From Streptomyces sp. NBC_01439 (GTDB taxonomy: Bacteria > Actinomycetota > Actinomycetes > Streptomycetales > Streptomycetaceae), in contig NZ_CP109487.1 in assembly GCF_036227605.1 (NCBI RefSeq), positions 5,247,001-5,311,000 of the forward strand: 64,000 nt of DNA, written 5' to 3'. Position 1 is the stretch's first letter. Every line of letters begins with the position of its first letter. A program made the position numbers and the translations under genes. A model generated the notes under the pieces. That model ran no database searches and was not told the origin of the DNA. It saw nothing but the letters and a program-made list of their open reading frames with translations. Shown piece after piece: positions 16,951 to 23,368 of this stretch.

Positions 16951-16983
16951 GAAGTAGCCCATTGAGACAGGGGAGTTGACGGG

Positions 16984-17742
16984 ATGCCGGACCAGGCCGA
17001 CAACCGGGCGCCGTACGCGCAGATCGCCGCCCACTACACGGAGCTGATCGCATCGGGGCAGCTCCAGCCGGGCGAACTGCTGCCGAGTATCAAGAACCTC
17101 GCGCAGGAGTGGAGCGTCAGCTCGGCGACCGCCGAGAAGGCGCTGAGGAAGCTGCGCAGCGACGGGCTCGTCAGGGGCATCCACGGAATCGGCACCGAGG
17201 TCTTGGACCGTCCCGCGCCGATGTCCTCAGGCTCTCAGCGCCAGGACCGGGGACGCCACAGCGGGTCGAGCTGGGGGGCCGGAGAACGGTCCGACTCCCA
17301 CGAAGCATCGGTGGTGTCGGCGCCGGCGGACGTCGCTCAGGCGCTGGACATCAAGCCCGGCTCGGAGGTGATCCGGCGGCGCCGTGTCTATCGCGACCGG
17401 CACGGCATCGTCGCCCACTCGACGTCATGGATCCCTGCTCAGTTCGGGAAGGCGATTCCGCAGCTTGCGATGAGCGAGCGGCTGACCGGCGGAACGTCGC
17501 TCCAGCTCATCGCGCAGATCACCGGCAAGCCGATCACCCACCGAATTGACACCGTTGCGGCGCGGCTGCTGACGTCGGAGGACGCGGAACTCCTGGAGCT
17601 GGACAGCGCCAAGCCCCCGCGTGAGCCGGTAGTCGTGATGATGGCCAAGTTCGTCAACAGCGCGGGCGACGTCGTGGAGTACGGAGTCGACCTCGGCAGC
17701 CCGGGACGGACCTGGCAGACGGAATCGGAAGTTACCCAGTGA
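16984..17742 (+). CDS. GntR/UTRA-family transcriptional regulator (KorSA-like)
   Basis: A 252-residue regulator. Residues ~8-72 are a GntR winged helix (APYAQIAAHYTELIASGQLQ, PSIKNLAQEWSVSSATAEKALRKL, GIHGIGTEV). After a Ser/Gly/Asp-rich linker, residues ~105-245 are a UTRA ligand-binding domain (AQALDIKPGSEVIRRRRVYR, WIPAQF, TRTWQ-type end). In pSAM2-type elements the equivalent KorSA silences replication and transfer functions, so it is probably the master repressor of this element. The CCCTAGGG array upstream is the likely operator. Its stop codon overlaps the kinase start (GTGA). Confidence 0.88.
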   Translation: MPDQADNRAPYAQIAAHYTELIASGQLQPGELLPSIKNLAQEWSVSSATAEKALRKLRSDGLVRGIHGIGTEVLDRPAPMSSGSQRQDRGRHSGSSWGAGERSDSHEASVVSAPADVAQALDIKPGSEVIRRRRVYRDRHGIVAHSTSWIPAQFGKAIPQLAMSERLTGGTSLQLIAQITGKPITHRIDTVAARLLTSEDAELLELDSAKPPREPVVVMMAKFVNSAGDVVEYGVDLGSPGRTWQTESEVTQ

Positions 17743-18347
17743 CGGCCGCCGACGGGGCGGTCCGGCCGCTCTGCGTGCTGATGGCTGGACTGCCGGGCTC
17801 AGGGAAGACCACCCTGTCCCGCGCGCTGACGGACCGCGGCTTCGTCAGGCTCTGCCCTGATGAGGAGATGTTCCGTCGGCACGGCGTGTACGGCGTGGAT
17901 TTCCCCCGAGGCACCTTCCCGACCCTTGAGCGCCCGATCCTCGAAGAGATCTCGGTAGAGCTTCAGGCGCACCTCCGCGCCGGGGACAACGTGGTGGTCG
18001 ACCACGGCTTCTGGACCCCGGATGACCGCGCTCGGTGGCACGGTGCTGCGACGGATGCCGGCGCTGCCTCGGTGCTGGTGTACCTGGAGGCAAGTCACGA
18101 GGAGCTCTGGGAGCGCGTGAGTAGGCGGAACGCTAGGCACGAAGCGGATCCGAACTCGATCTACTTCTCCGAGAGCGATCTGACCCGCTACCGCGCGCGC
18201 TTCGTGGCGCCGCAGCCAGACGAGCCCCACCTCGTCTATCGGGGAGACGCTGGCCCCTTGTTGAAGGCGCTGGAAGAGGCTGCGCAGGGCGACCTCGCCA
18301 ACCCGCGGACGCTGGGACAGGAGAAACCTGGTTTCCTGCCCGGCTAG
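17739..18347 (+). CDS. P-loop kinase / zeta-toxin-like ATPase
   Basis: A 202-residue cytoplasmic P-loop protein. Walker A is GLPGSGKTT at residues 17-25. It is followed by RLCPDEEMFRRHGVY, NVVVDHGFWTPDDRARW (Walker-B-like strand with Asp) and YLEASHEELWERVSRRN (lid arginines). This is the pattern of polynucleotide/choline-type small-molecule kinases and zeta toxins. It is translationally coupled to the GntR regulator (GTGA overlap), a pairing common on streptomycete integrated elements. Possible roles are nucleotide or small-molecule phosphorylation or a maintenance toxin; the sequence does not decide between them. It has no visible partner antitoxin of the epsilon type. Confidence 0.75.
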   Translation: MTAADGAVRPLCVLMAGLPGSGKTTLSRALTDRGFVRLCPDEEMFRRHGVYGVDFPRGTFPTLERPILEEISVELQAHLRAGDNVVVDHGFWTPDDRARWHGAATDAGAASVLVYLEASHEELWERVSRRNARHEADPNSIYFSESDLTRYRARFVAPQPDEPHLVYRGDAGPLLKALEEAAQGDLANPRTLGQEKPGFLPG

Positions 18348-18408
18348 CGCGTTGTGATGAGCCCCGAAGCCCCGATTTCCGGTCGGATGCCGGGGTTTCG
18401 CCTATCCC

Positions 18409-18496
18409 TTGCTAGTCGCTAGTTCCCAGGCCAGAGGCCCTCCAAGTTGCTAGGACTGGTGCTAGACCTAGCGCCACCTGTTGCTAGACCTAGCAC
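18409..18496. repeat. GCTAG-type palindromic repeats downstream of the kinase gene
   Basis: Tandem 7-mers GCTAGTC-GCTAGTT (18411-18424) are followed by two copies of the 12-bp GCTAGACCTAGC (18461-18472 and 18483-18494) and a single TGCTAGG (18448-18454). The CTAG-rich palindromes resemble repressor or transfer-locus sites. They open a 1.2-kb stretch (18348-19559) without any convincing gene. Confidence 0.75.
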
Positions 18497-18634
18497 CTGT
18501 TTCCAGGGCTCTGCGAGCGAGAGAAGGAGCTAGAAGGAGCGGCCTTCGGCCGCCGACTCCTGGCAGCTCGCTGCGCTCGCGCTCGCCGCTCAGTGGGGCA
18601 TGGCCGTGTGGGCGACTGGCAGGACGTCATGGGT

Positions 18635-18738
18635 GTGACGCCCCGCGTCACGCCTCGTGGCGCGTGACGGCCTGGCTGGCCTCGGTGCCCTGGACCTGCG
18701 TGACTCTGGCGTCACGGCTACCGTGACGCCCGTGACGC
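18635..18738. repeat. GTGACGC/GCGTCAC inverted 7-mer cluster
   Basis: GTGACGC at 18635, 18723 and 18732 faces GCGTCAC at 18645 and 18709; GTGACGG at 18664 is a variant. The pattern parallels the other 7-mer clusters in this element but uses a different word. Confidence 0.65.
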
Positions 18739-18765
18739 CGAGCCCCCTTTCGATGCGCCGTGGGG

Positions 18766-18873
18766 CGGTTACCGGTTACCGGTTACAGGTCGCGTGGACG
18801 CCGGTTCGCGCTGTTCAGGGCGGGGAGGGGCGGTGTCGTCGGCCTGTAACCGGTAACCGGTAACCGGTAACCG
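18766..18873. repeat. Inverted arrays of the 7-mer GGTTACC
   Basis: Three forward copies (GGTTACC at 18767 and 18774, GGTTACA at 18781) face four reverse copies ending at 18873. A 24-bp stretch (18766-18789) is perfectly inverted at 18843-18866. The spacer between the arms is 53 bp. Confidence 0.85.
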
Positions 18874-19065
18874 CGTCCGATGTGTTTGACCGTTTTGATC
18901 TCCCTGCCGTCGCCCGCTGGCAGCCGTGTGGAAGAGACCACCTGGCCGCGCCTTGGTGGCCTCTTCGTCTCGCTGCCGCGCCGAGTGGGTGGCGTAGCGT
19001 CCGCAGGGGCTTTCCCTCGGGGCAGCTTTGACCTGCGGTGATGCTCTTAGTCGGGGGTGAGTGCT

Positions 19066-19173
19066 GCGGACGCTGCGGACACTGTCGGACGCTAGCCAAT
19101 TCTCTTAGCGTCCGCACGATTCGTGCAGGTCAGAGTAGAGCGAGAGCGTCCAGCGGACGCTGCGGACACTGTC
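19066..19173. repeat. 21-bp direct repeat with GCGGACG/CGTCCGC words
   Basis: Positions 19066-19086 and 19153-19173 are identical. Between and around them lie inverted TAGCGTCCGCA words. A 17-bp relative (TAGCGTCCGCAGGGGCT) occurs at 18995-19011 and again near the excisionase at 13526-13542. Confidence 0.75.
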
Positions 19174-19363
19174 TTCCCTCAACTCTCTAGGACGGCAGGT
19201 ACCCAAGGCTAAGAGCTGCATGTCTCCCGTGGTGCCGACGGCTCTTCAGGTGGCTGCGGCCGTCTTCTCTGAAGAGCCGTCGTTGCCTGCGACTGGAGAG
19301 GCCTTCCAAGGGCGCGGGCGCCCCCACCCGCCCTCTTGGAAGGCCCCCTCCCACGCGGCTCTT

Positions 19364-19474
19364 CTACTGGGTAGTGGGGTGCCCGCCCCACTACCCAGTA
19401 GGCCCCCACTAGAGCTTGTGGGGGCCTTCAACAGCCCGTTTCTACTGGGGACCCCACTACCCACTACCCAGTAG
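19364..19474. repeat. Inverted clusters of TACTGGG/TAGTGGG 7-mers
   Basis: A 16-bp arm (19364-19379) is perfectly inverted at 19386-19401 with a 6-nt loop. A second hairpin (19401-19409 with 19418-19426) follows. Then CTACTGGG at 19442-19449 faces a tandem CCCACTA, CCCACTA, CCCAGTA at 19453-19473. Confidence 0.85.
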
Positions 19475-19559
19475 GCGCCCAGGTTGGCCGCGACTTCCCG
19501 CAGCCACAGGCAAGAGGAGCACCTCCGCCGACGCCGGGGGTGCTCCTCTTGCTTGTGCG

Positions 19560-19781
19560 TCACCGCTCCTGCTGAGCCTCGTAGAGCTCCCACGCGCGTT
19601 CCAGGGTCTCCACCGCAGCCGGGATCGCGCCCCGCTCCTCCAGATACTCCCGTTGGCCGCTGAGCTGCCGCCGACTTGGCCAGGCGGGATCGGCAGCGAC
19701 ATCACGCGCCAAGTCACCGATCGCGCTCTGATCCTTCGCGTGCGTCTTCAACCACGATGTGAAGCCCTGGGTTCGACTCAT
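19560..19781 (-). CDS. YozE_SAM_like domain small protein
   Basis: A 73-residue protein: MSRTQGFTSWLKTHAKDQSA, IGDLARDVAADPAWP, then EYLEERGAIPAAVETLERAW and ELYEAQQ. The FxxWL...D.IGDLARD..AD..WP pattern is that of the YozE sterile-alpha-motif-like family, small helical proteins of unknown function frequent on streptomycete mobile elements. The ATG start at 19781 is chosen because homology begins there; upstream sequence in frame is non-coding in character. It lies near the right end of the element, convergent to nothing, flanked by repeat clusters on both sides. Confidence 0.8.
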   Translation of the reverse strand: MSRTQGFTSWLKTHAKDQSAIGDLARDVAADPAWPSRRQLSGQREYLEERGAIPAAVETLERAWELYEAQQER

Positions 19782-19936
19782 ACCGACATCGTTCCACCAC
19801 CGCGGCGGCGCGGTGGGGAAACGGCAATCCCCAAGCTCACCCCTCTGAAGTGCTCCTATTTGGAAGGCCAGAGTGTGAAAGTCGCGCCGGCCGGGGCGTC
19901 GATGGGCCGCCGCCCGGAGGGTGGTTCTTCCCGTCC

Positions 19937-20053
19937 TTGTCGCTTGTCGCTTGTCGCTTGTCGCCTTAAGCCCCAACTGCTGTCTGGTGCCATGCCGCTC
20001 AACCGTGACCTGGGAAAAAGGACGACAAGCGACAAGCGACAAGACAAGCGACA
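19937..20053. repeat. Inverted arrays of the 7-mer TTGTCGC
   Basis: Four tandem TTGTCGC copies (19937-19964) face three tandem reverse copies (20022-20042, the first with one mismatch) plus a partial copy at 20048-20053. The spacer is 57 bp. The cluster abuts the candidate right end of the element. Confidence 0.85.
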
Positions 20054-20073
20054 GCACTGGCCGGGGCCCCGTT

Positions 20074-20094
20074 CCTGGGCCCTCTGTGGGCCCT
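20074..20094. other. Candidate right attachment site (attR core)
   Basis: Identical over 21 bp to 11371-11391; bases on both sides differ immediately. It follows the last 7-mer cluster by 20 bp. A weaker alternative right end lies at about 20231-20287, where a terminator related to the one after gpm is followed by the same TTGCCCTGGG. Confidence 0.6.
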
Positions 20095-20230
20095 GCGAGG
20101 GTGACCTGGGGCGACGGACAACGACCAACGATGACCACTCGGCAGCAGGTCAGGCGGGGTGCGCGGGCCTCTGACCAGGGCAGAAAAACGGGCCCGCCAG
20201 ACCCAGGGCAAGAAGTAACCCTTCCCCACG

Positions 20231-20275
20231 AAGAAGCCCCTCACCTGCTGGTTCTCCGCAGATGGGGGGCTTCTT
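20231..20275. terminator. Terminator right of the element
   Basis: Stem AAGAAGCCCC/GGGGCTTCTT (20231-20240 with 20266-20275), followed by GTTG. It sits upstream of the convergent end of the membrane-protein gene at 20322. Its layout and several blocks (GCCCCT, ACCTGC, GCAGA, TTGCCCTGGG) match the gpm terminator at 11316-11376. Confidence 0.75.
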
Positions 20276-20321
20276 GTTGCCCTGGGGCCGGCTGTCGGCT
20301 GTCGGCCGTCGGCCGTCAGGG

Positions 20322-21335
20322 TCAGTGGGTCGGACGCGTTCGGAGCCAGTACGAGCGGGCCGCGAGGGTCAGGGCGATCCCGTAGACGGCGAAGGCGACC
20401 ATCCCGATCCAGCCGACCAGCAGCGCGTCGCCCGCGGAGTGGAAGTCACCGCGCCGCATCGTCACTGCGCCGGCCGTGGCCAGGGCCAGGTATCCGACCC
20501 CCGCGACGCCGTACGGGGCGAGCGTGGCGGCGCCGAGCAGAGCCGGGGCGAGCGGGAGCCAGCGCGGTACCCGTCGGCCGCGCAGGAACGGCGTCCAGCG
20601 GGGGAAGACCTGCCCCCACGGGCGGACCAGGCCCCACAGCAGGAAGACGCCGAGCACGGCCAGCAGTGCGGTGGGGTCCAGCCCCCACGACTCCAGGGTG
20701 AGGAAGACCTCCGAGGCGCCGTTGCGCTCCGAGACCACGAGCACCTCCTCGCCGGTGATCCCCGCGAACGTCCCCCCGGACGCCCAGACCAGCTTCATCG
20801 CCGCGTACGGGACGAAGGCCAGCGTCCCCGCCCAGGCACCGAGCTGGATGAGTCGCGGGGCGGCGGAGGGCGCTCGTACGGCGCTACCGGCGGGCCGGCG
20901 GCGGCCGGACCGGGCGGTGGCGGCGAGCAGGACCGCCCCTACCGCTGCGAGGACCTTGTTCGCGGTGGAGGCCCAGCTGTCCACTCCCTGACCGAGCACC
21001 AGCGTGATCACATCCATCAGCAGGCTGAACGCGGTCATCCCGGCCAGCCCGCAGACCACCCAGAGCAGCACCCGTAGCGCTGGCCGCAGCCCGCGCAGCA
21101 CCACCGCTCCGCTGACCGACGCCCCCAGCGCACCCACTCCCACGACCGCCCAACCCGGTCCGGAGGTCACCGAGCCGCCGCCGTGGTGGAGCAAGGAGGT
21201 TCCGTTCAGTGCGCACACCAGGCCGAAGCCGGCGTACGACACGGCCCACAACACCGTTGCCCGGGCCACCCAATGCGGCCATCGCTGCCACCGGGCGCGC
21301 CGCAGCGCCTTCGTCGTCCGTTGAGCAGTCGTCAT
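20322..21335 (-). CDS. Polytopic membrane protein of unknown function
   Basis: A 337-residue integral membrane protein with about eight to nine hydrophobic segments, e.g. ATVLWAVSYAGFGLVCAL, GWAVVGVGALGASVSGAVVL, LRVLLWVVCGLAGMTAFSLL, VLAAVGAVLLAATA, WAGTLAFVPYAAMKLVWA, LLAVLGVFLLWGLV and WIGMVAFAVYGIALTLAA. No catalytic motif or transporter signature is recognised. The N-terminus is basic. The ATG start at 21335 is used. It lies just outside the element and reads toward it. A 189-bp gap to the next gene contains nothing recognisable. Confidence 0.7.
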   Translation of the reverse strand: MTTAQRTTKALRRARWQRWPHWVARATVLWAVSYAGFGLVCALNGTSLLHHGGGSVTSGPGWAVVGVGALGASVSGAVVLRGLRPALRVLLWVVCGLAGMTAFSLLMDVITLVLGQGVDSWASTANKVLAAVGAVLLAATARSGRRRPAGSAVRAPSAAPRLIQLGAWAGTLAFVPYAAMKLVWASGGTFAGITGEEVLVVSERNGASEVFLTLESWGLDPTALLAVLGVFLLWGLVRPWGQVFPRWTPFLRGRRVPRWLPLAPALLGAATLAPYGVAGVGYLALATAGAVTMRRGDFHSAGDALLVGWIGMVAFAVYGIALTLAARSYWLRTRPTH

Positions 21336-21524
21336 GCTCTGAAACGTCGCACCGACCGCCGGGCGGTGGCGTCGGCCGCCCGCACGATCTGCCTCCCTCA
21401 GACGGGTGAGCGACCCGGACTCCCCGTCGTCCGTAGGTCGTGCCCCGGGACTTGTCGACCCGCCGTCCGGCGGGGCTGGCTCAGGGGGTGGTCAGCTGGC
21501 CGCGGTGGCCGGCCCGGAGACGGC

Positions 21525-22001
21525 CTAGCCGGGGTAGGTCTTGAACGTGACCGCGGCGCTGTCCTCGCCCTCCCAGGCGACCTCCACCACGATCTTGTCG
21601 ATGTCGCCGTTCCCGAAGTTGGGCGCCTTCGGGTAACTGATGTTGAGGTGGAGTCCGCCGTTGTACTCGAACACGCCGCGCGGGTCCGGCTGGGAGGGGG
21701 AATCCTTCGGGTGGGTGTCGAGCCAGCCCCGGACCTCCGCGCGGGGCATGCGGAACGTTCCCGACCACTGGCTGGGGAAGATCGGGTCGTCGATCTCCAG
21801 GCATTGCTGCCGCTCCGCCCCGGGCGGCAGCTCCCAGCCCATCGCCGTCATGGCCTTCCCGCACTCCATGGCGCGCTCCTCCCACTGGCCCGCGTGCTGA
21901 AACGCGTAGAAGAACCCGCAGAACCAGACCAGGGCGGGCACCTCCACCACGGCCACGAAGAGGACCGCCAGGGCGATCATCCATTTTGTCTTCCGCGGCA
22001 C
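21525..22001 (-). CDS. Membrane-anchored hypothetical protein
   Basis: A 158-residue protein with an N-terminal membrane anchor (KWMIALAVLFVAVVEVPALVWFCGFFYAF, residues ~6-34) and an extracytoplasmic domain containing two Cys (AMECGKAMT and QQCLEIDDP), which may form a disulphide. The C-terminal half has WSGTFRMPRAEVRGWLDTHP and IDKIVVEVAWEGEDSAAVTF. I do not recognise the family. The GTG start at 22001 is preferred because GGGGG lies 5-9 nt upstream. It is transcribed in the same direction as the flanking membrane protein and the Cys-rich peptide gene. Confidence 0.65.
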   Translation of the reverse strand: MPRKTKWMIALAVLFVAVVEVPALVWFCGFFYAFQHAGQWEERAMECGKAMTAMGWELPPGAERQQCLEIDDPIFPSQWSGTFRMPRAEVRGWLDTHPKDSPSQPDPRGVFEYNGGLHLNISYPKAPNFGNGDIDKIVVEVAWEGEDSAAVTFKTYPG

Positions 22002-22083
22002 GCTACCCCCAAGATCGATTCGAACGCGTTCAATGCGTAGGACGGGTAGGTACGCGCGACGGTTGCACACCCGCGCATGCGAA

Positions 22084-22115
22084 GGGCCCCGGCCGAGGGA
22101 GGTCGGACGGGGCCC
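22084..22115 (-). terminator. Terminator of the Cys-rich peptide gene
   Basis: Stem GGGCCCC/GGGGCCC (22084-22090 with 22109-22115) with a nested CCGA/TCGG pair. It lies 28 bp past the stop codon of the 22143-22292 gene. Confidence 0.6.
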
Positions 22116-22142
22116 GTCGTGCGCGTGAGCCGGTGGAGGCGG

Positions 22143-22292
22143 TCAGCCGCCGCACTGGCAGGGGGCGCCGGACTGGCAGCCGCAGCCGCAGCCGGAGCCG
22201 CACCCGCAGGCCGCGAGCAGCGGTAGCCGCAGCGGCTCCGGCTTCGACGGCTGTTCGTGCTCCGGGGTGATGGGGACGGGGGAATCGGGCAT
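22143..22292 (-). CDS. 49-residue Cys-rich small protein
   Basis: A short protein, MPDSPVPITPEHEQPSKPEP followed by LRLPLLAACGCGSGCGCGCQ and SGAPCQCGG. Seven Cys sit in the last 22 residues as CGC and GCGCGC clusters, spaced C-x-C like metallothioneins or metal-binding peptides. The ATG start has an excellent GAGGAGG 5 nt upstream, which argues that it is really translated despite its size. It lies between phoU and the secreted-protein genes with its own terminator. A metal-binding role is inferred from Cys spacing only; it could also be a modified-peptide precursor, but no modification genes are adjacent. Confidence 0.65.
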   Translation of the reverse strand: MPDSPVPITPEHEQPSKPEPLRLPLLAACGCGSGCGCGCQSGAPCQCGG

Positions 22293-22473
22293 GGTTCCTC
22301 CTCGCAGGGGCGGGGCCCCGTGGCATACGGGACTTCGTACGACGACCGCCCTCGCCCTCATTCATGCCCAGCGCTACCGGCGCGTCAACGGCGCATTGGG
22401 GCTCGCCGTGGTCCGCGGCCGGGATGCCCTCGTCCGGATGCCCTCGTGCGGATCCTCCGCTTCCGGGCCGGTG

Positions 22474-23151
22474 TCAGACGCCCTCGACCTGGGTCGGCTG
22501 CTGGAGGTCGTCCGCGTGCTCACCCGTCACCAGGTAGACCACGCGCTTGGCCACCGACACCGCGTGGTCCGCGAAGCGCTCGTAGTAGCGGCCCAGCAGG
22601 GTCACGTCCACGGCCGTCTCGATGCCGTGCTTCCAGCGGTCGTCCATCAGGTGCTGGAACAGCGTGCGGTGCAGCTGGTCCATCTCGTCGTCGTCCTGCT
22701 CCAGCTGGAGGGCGAGGTCGACGTCCTTCGTGATGATCACCTCGGCGGCCTTCGCCATCAGGCGCTGCGCCAGCTGCCCCATCTCCAGGATGGTGGCGTG
22801 CAGGTCCCGCGGCACGGCCCGGTCCGGGAAGCGCAGCCGGGCGAGCTTCGCGACGTGCTGGGCGAGGTCACCGCTGCGCTCCAGGTCGGCGCTCATCCGC
22901 AGGGAGGTCACGACGATGCGCAGGTCGGTGGCGACCGGCTGCTGACGGGCCAGCAGGGCGATGGCGCGGGCCTCCAGGTCGTGCTGGAGGTCGTCGACCT
23001 TCTGGTCGGCGGCGATGACGCTCTCGGCGAGCTTCAGGTCGGCGTCGAGCATGGACGTCGTGGCCCGCCCGATCGCGGAGCCGACGAGCCGGGCCATCTC
23101 GACCAGGCCTTCTCCGATCGAGTCCAGTTCCTCGTGGTACGCGTCGCGCAT
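22474..23151 (-). CDS. phoU: Phosphate signalling regulator PhoU
   Basis: A 225-residue all-helical cytoplasmic protein with the two PhoU repeats: MRDAYHEELDSIGEGLVEMA and metal-binding E/D patterns (RSGDLAQHVAKLARLRFP, ERFADHAVSVAKRVVYLVTG). PhoU connects phosphate uptake to the PhoR kinase. It is divergent from phoR-phoP across a 217-bp region holding a PHO-box-like sequence, the arrangement described for Streptomyces. The start is ATG 23151. The C-terminus (LVTGEHADDLQQPTQVEGV) is typical of the actinobacterial family. Confidence 0.93.
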   Translation of the reverse strand: MRDAYHEELDSIGEGLVEMARLVGSAIGRATTSMLDADLKLAESVIAADQKVDDLQHDLEARAIALLARQQPVATDLRIVVTSLRMSADLERSGDLAQHVAKLARLRFPDRAVPRDLHATILEMGQLAQRLMAKAAEVIITKDVDLALQLEQDDDEMDQLHRTLFQHLMDDRWKHGIETAVDVTLLGRYYERFADHAVSVAKRVVYLVTGEHADDLQQPTQVEGV

Positions 23152-23263
23152 GTCTCGTGTCCCTCTCTCGACCTACTACTGCGGTACTGCCCGGGGGCGG
23201 GCCGGGGCGGCCAGCGGCCCCACGTTGACACGGTGAGCCGCAAACGCGTCCGACTCCGGCACC

Positions 23264-23295
23264 ACAAGTGAATCAACCCCGTCGCCAGGGTGAAC
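23264..23295 (-). promoter_or_regulatory. PHO-box-like site between phoU and phoR
   Basis: On the minus strand GTTCACC (ending near 23289) and ATTCACT, 22 nt apart, resemble the 11-nt direct-repeat units of Streptomyces PHO boxes (consensus GTTCACC). The position in the divergent phoU/phoR promoter fits known PhoP autoregulation. The repeat between them is weak. Confidence 0.45.
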
Positions 23296-23368
23296 TCTGG
23301 GCGACGACTGTTCGAGGTGCCACCCGAACGGCTGTGGAAGTGTCGTCGTGCCTGCTTAACCTGGATCC

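Larger units (their letters stand above)
11371..20094. mobile_element. Integrated element of ~8.7 kb (integrase, excisionase, ATPase, HNH, sigma, GntR)
   Basis: The island sits between gpm and chromosomal genes and is bounded by a perfect 21-bp direct repeat (11371-11391, 20074-20094). Contents in order: tyrosine integrase, excisionase-like HTH, P-loop ATPase, HNH nuclease and sigma-like factor (all minus strand), then GntR regulator and P-loop kinase (plus), then a YozE-like protein (minus). The int-xis end and the divergent GntR gene recall actinomycete integrative and conjugative elements, but no FtsK/TraSA translocase, no Spd genes and no RepSA/primase-polymerase are present. It may be a mobilisable element or a phage satellite-like island. 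Non-coding parts are unusually rich in short palindromic 7-mer clusters. Confidence 0.8.

Noticed and set aside
18481..18863. Small plus-strand open frames after the kinase gene
   Set aside because: They cross palindromic repeat clusters, lack ribosome binding sites and give low-complexity products.
11392..20073. tRNA gene as integration target
   Set aside because: No cloverleaf or TTCGANTC T-loop motif was found next to either repeat; the only tRNA in the window is at 36747.
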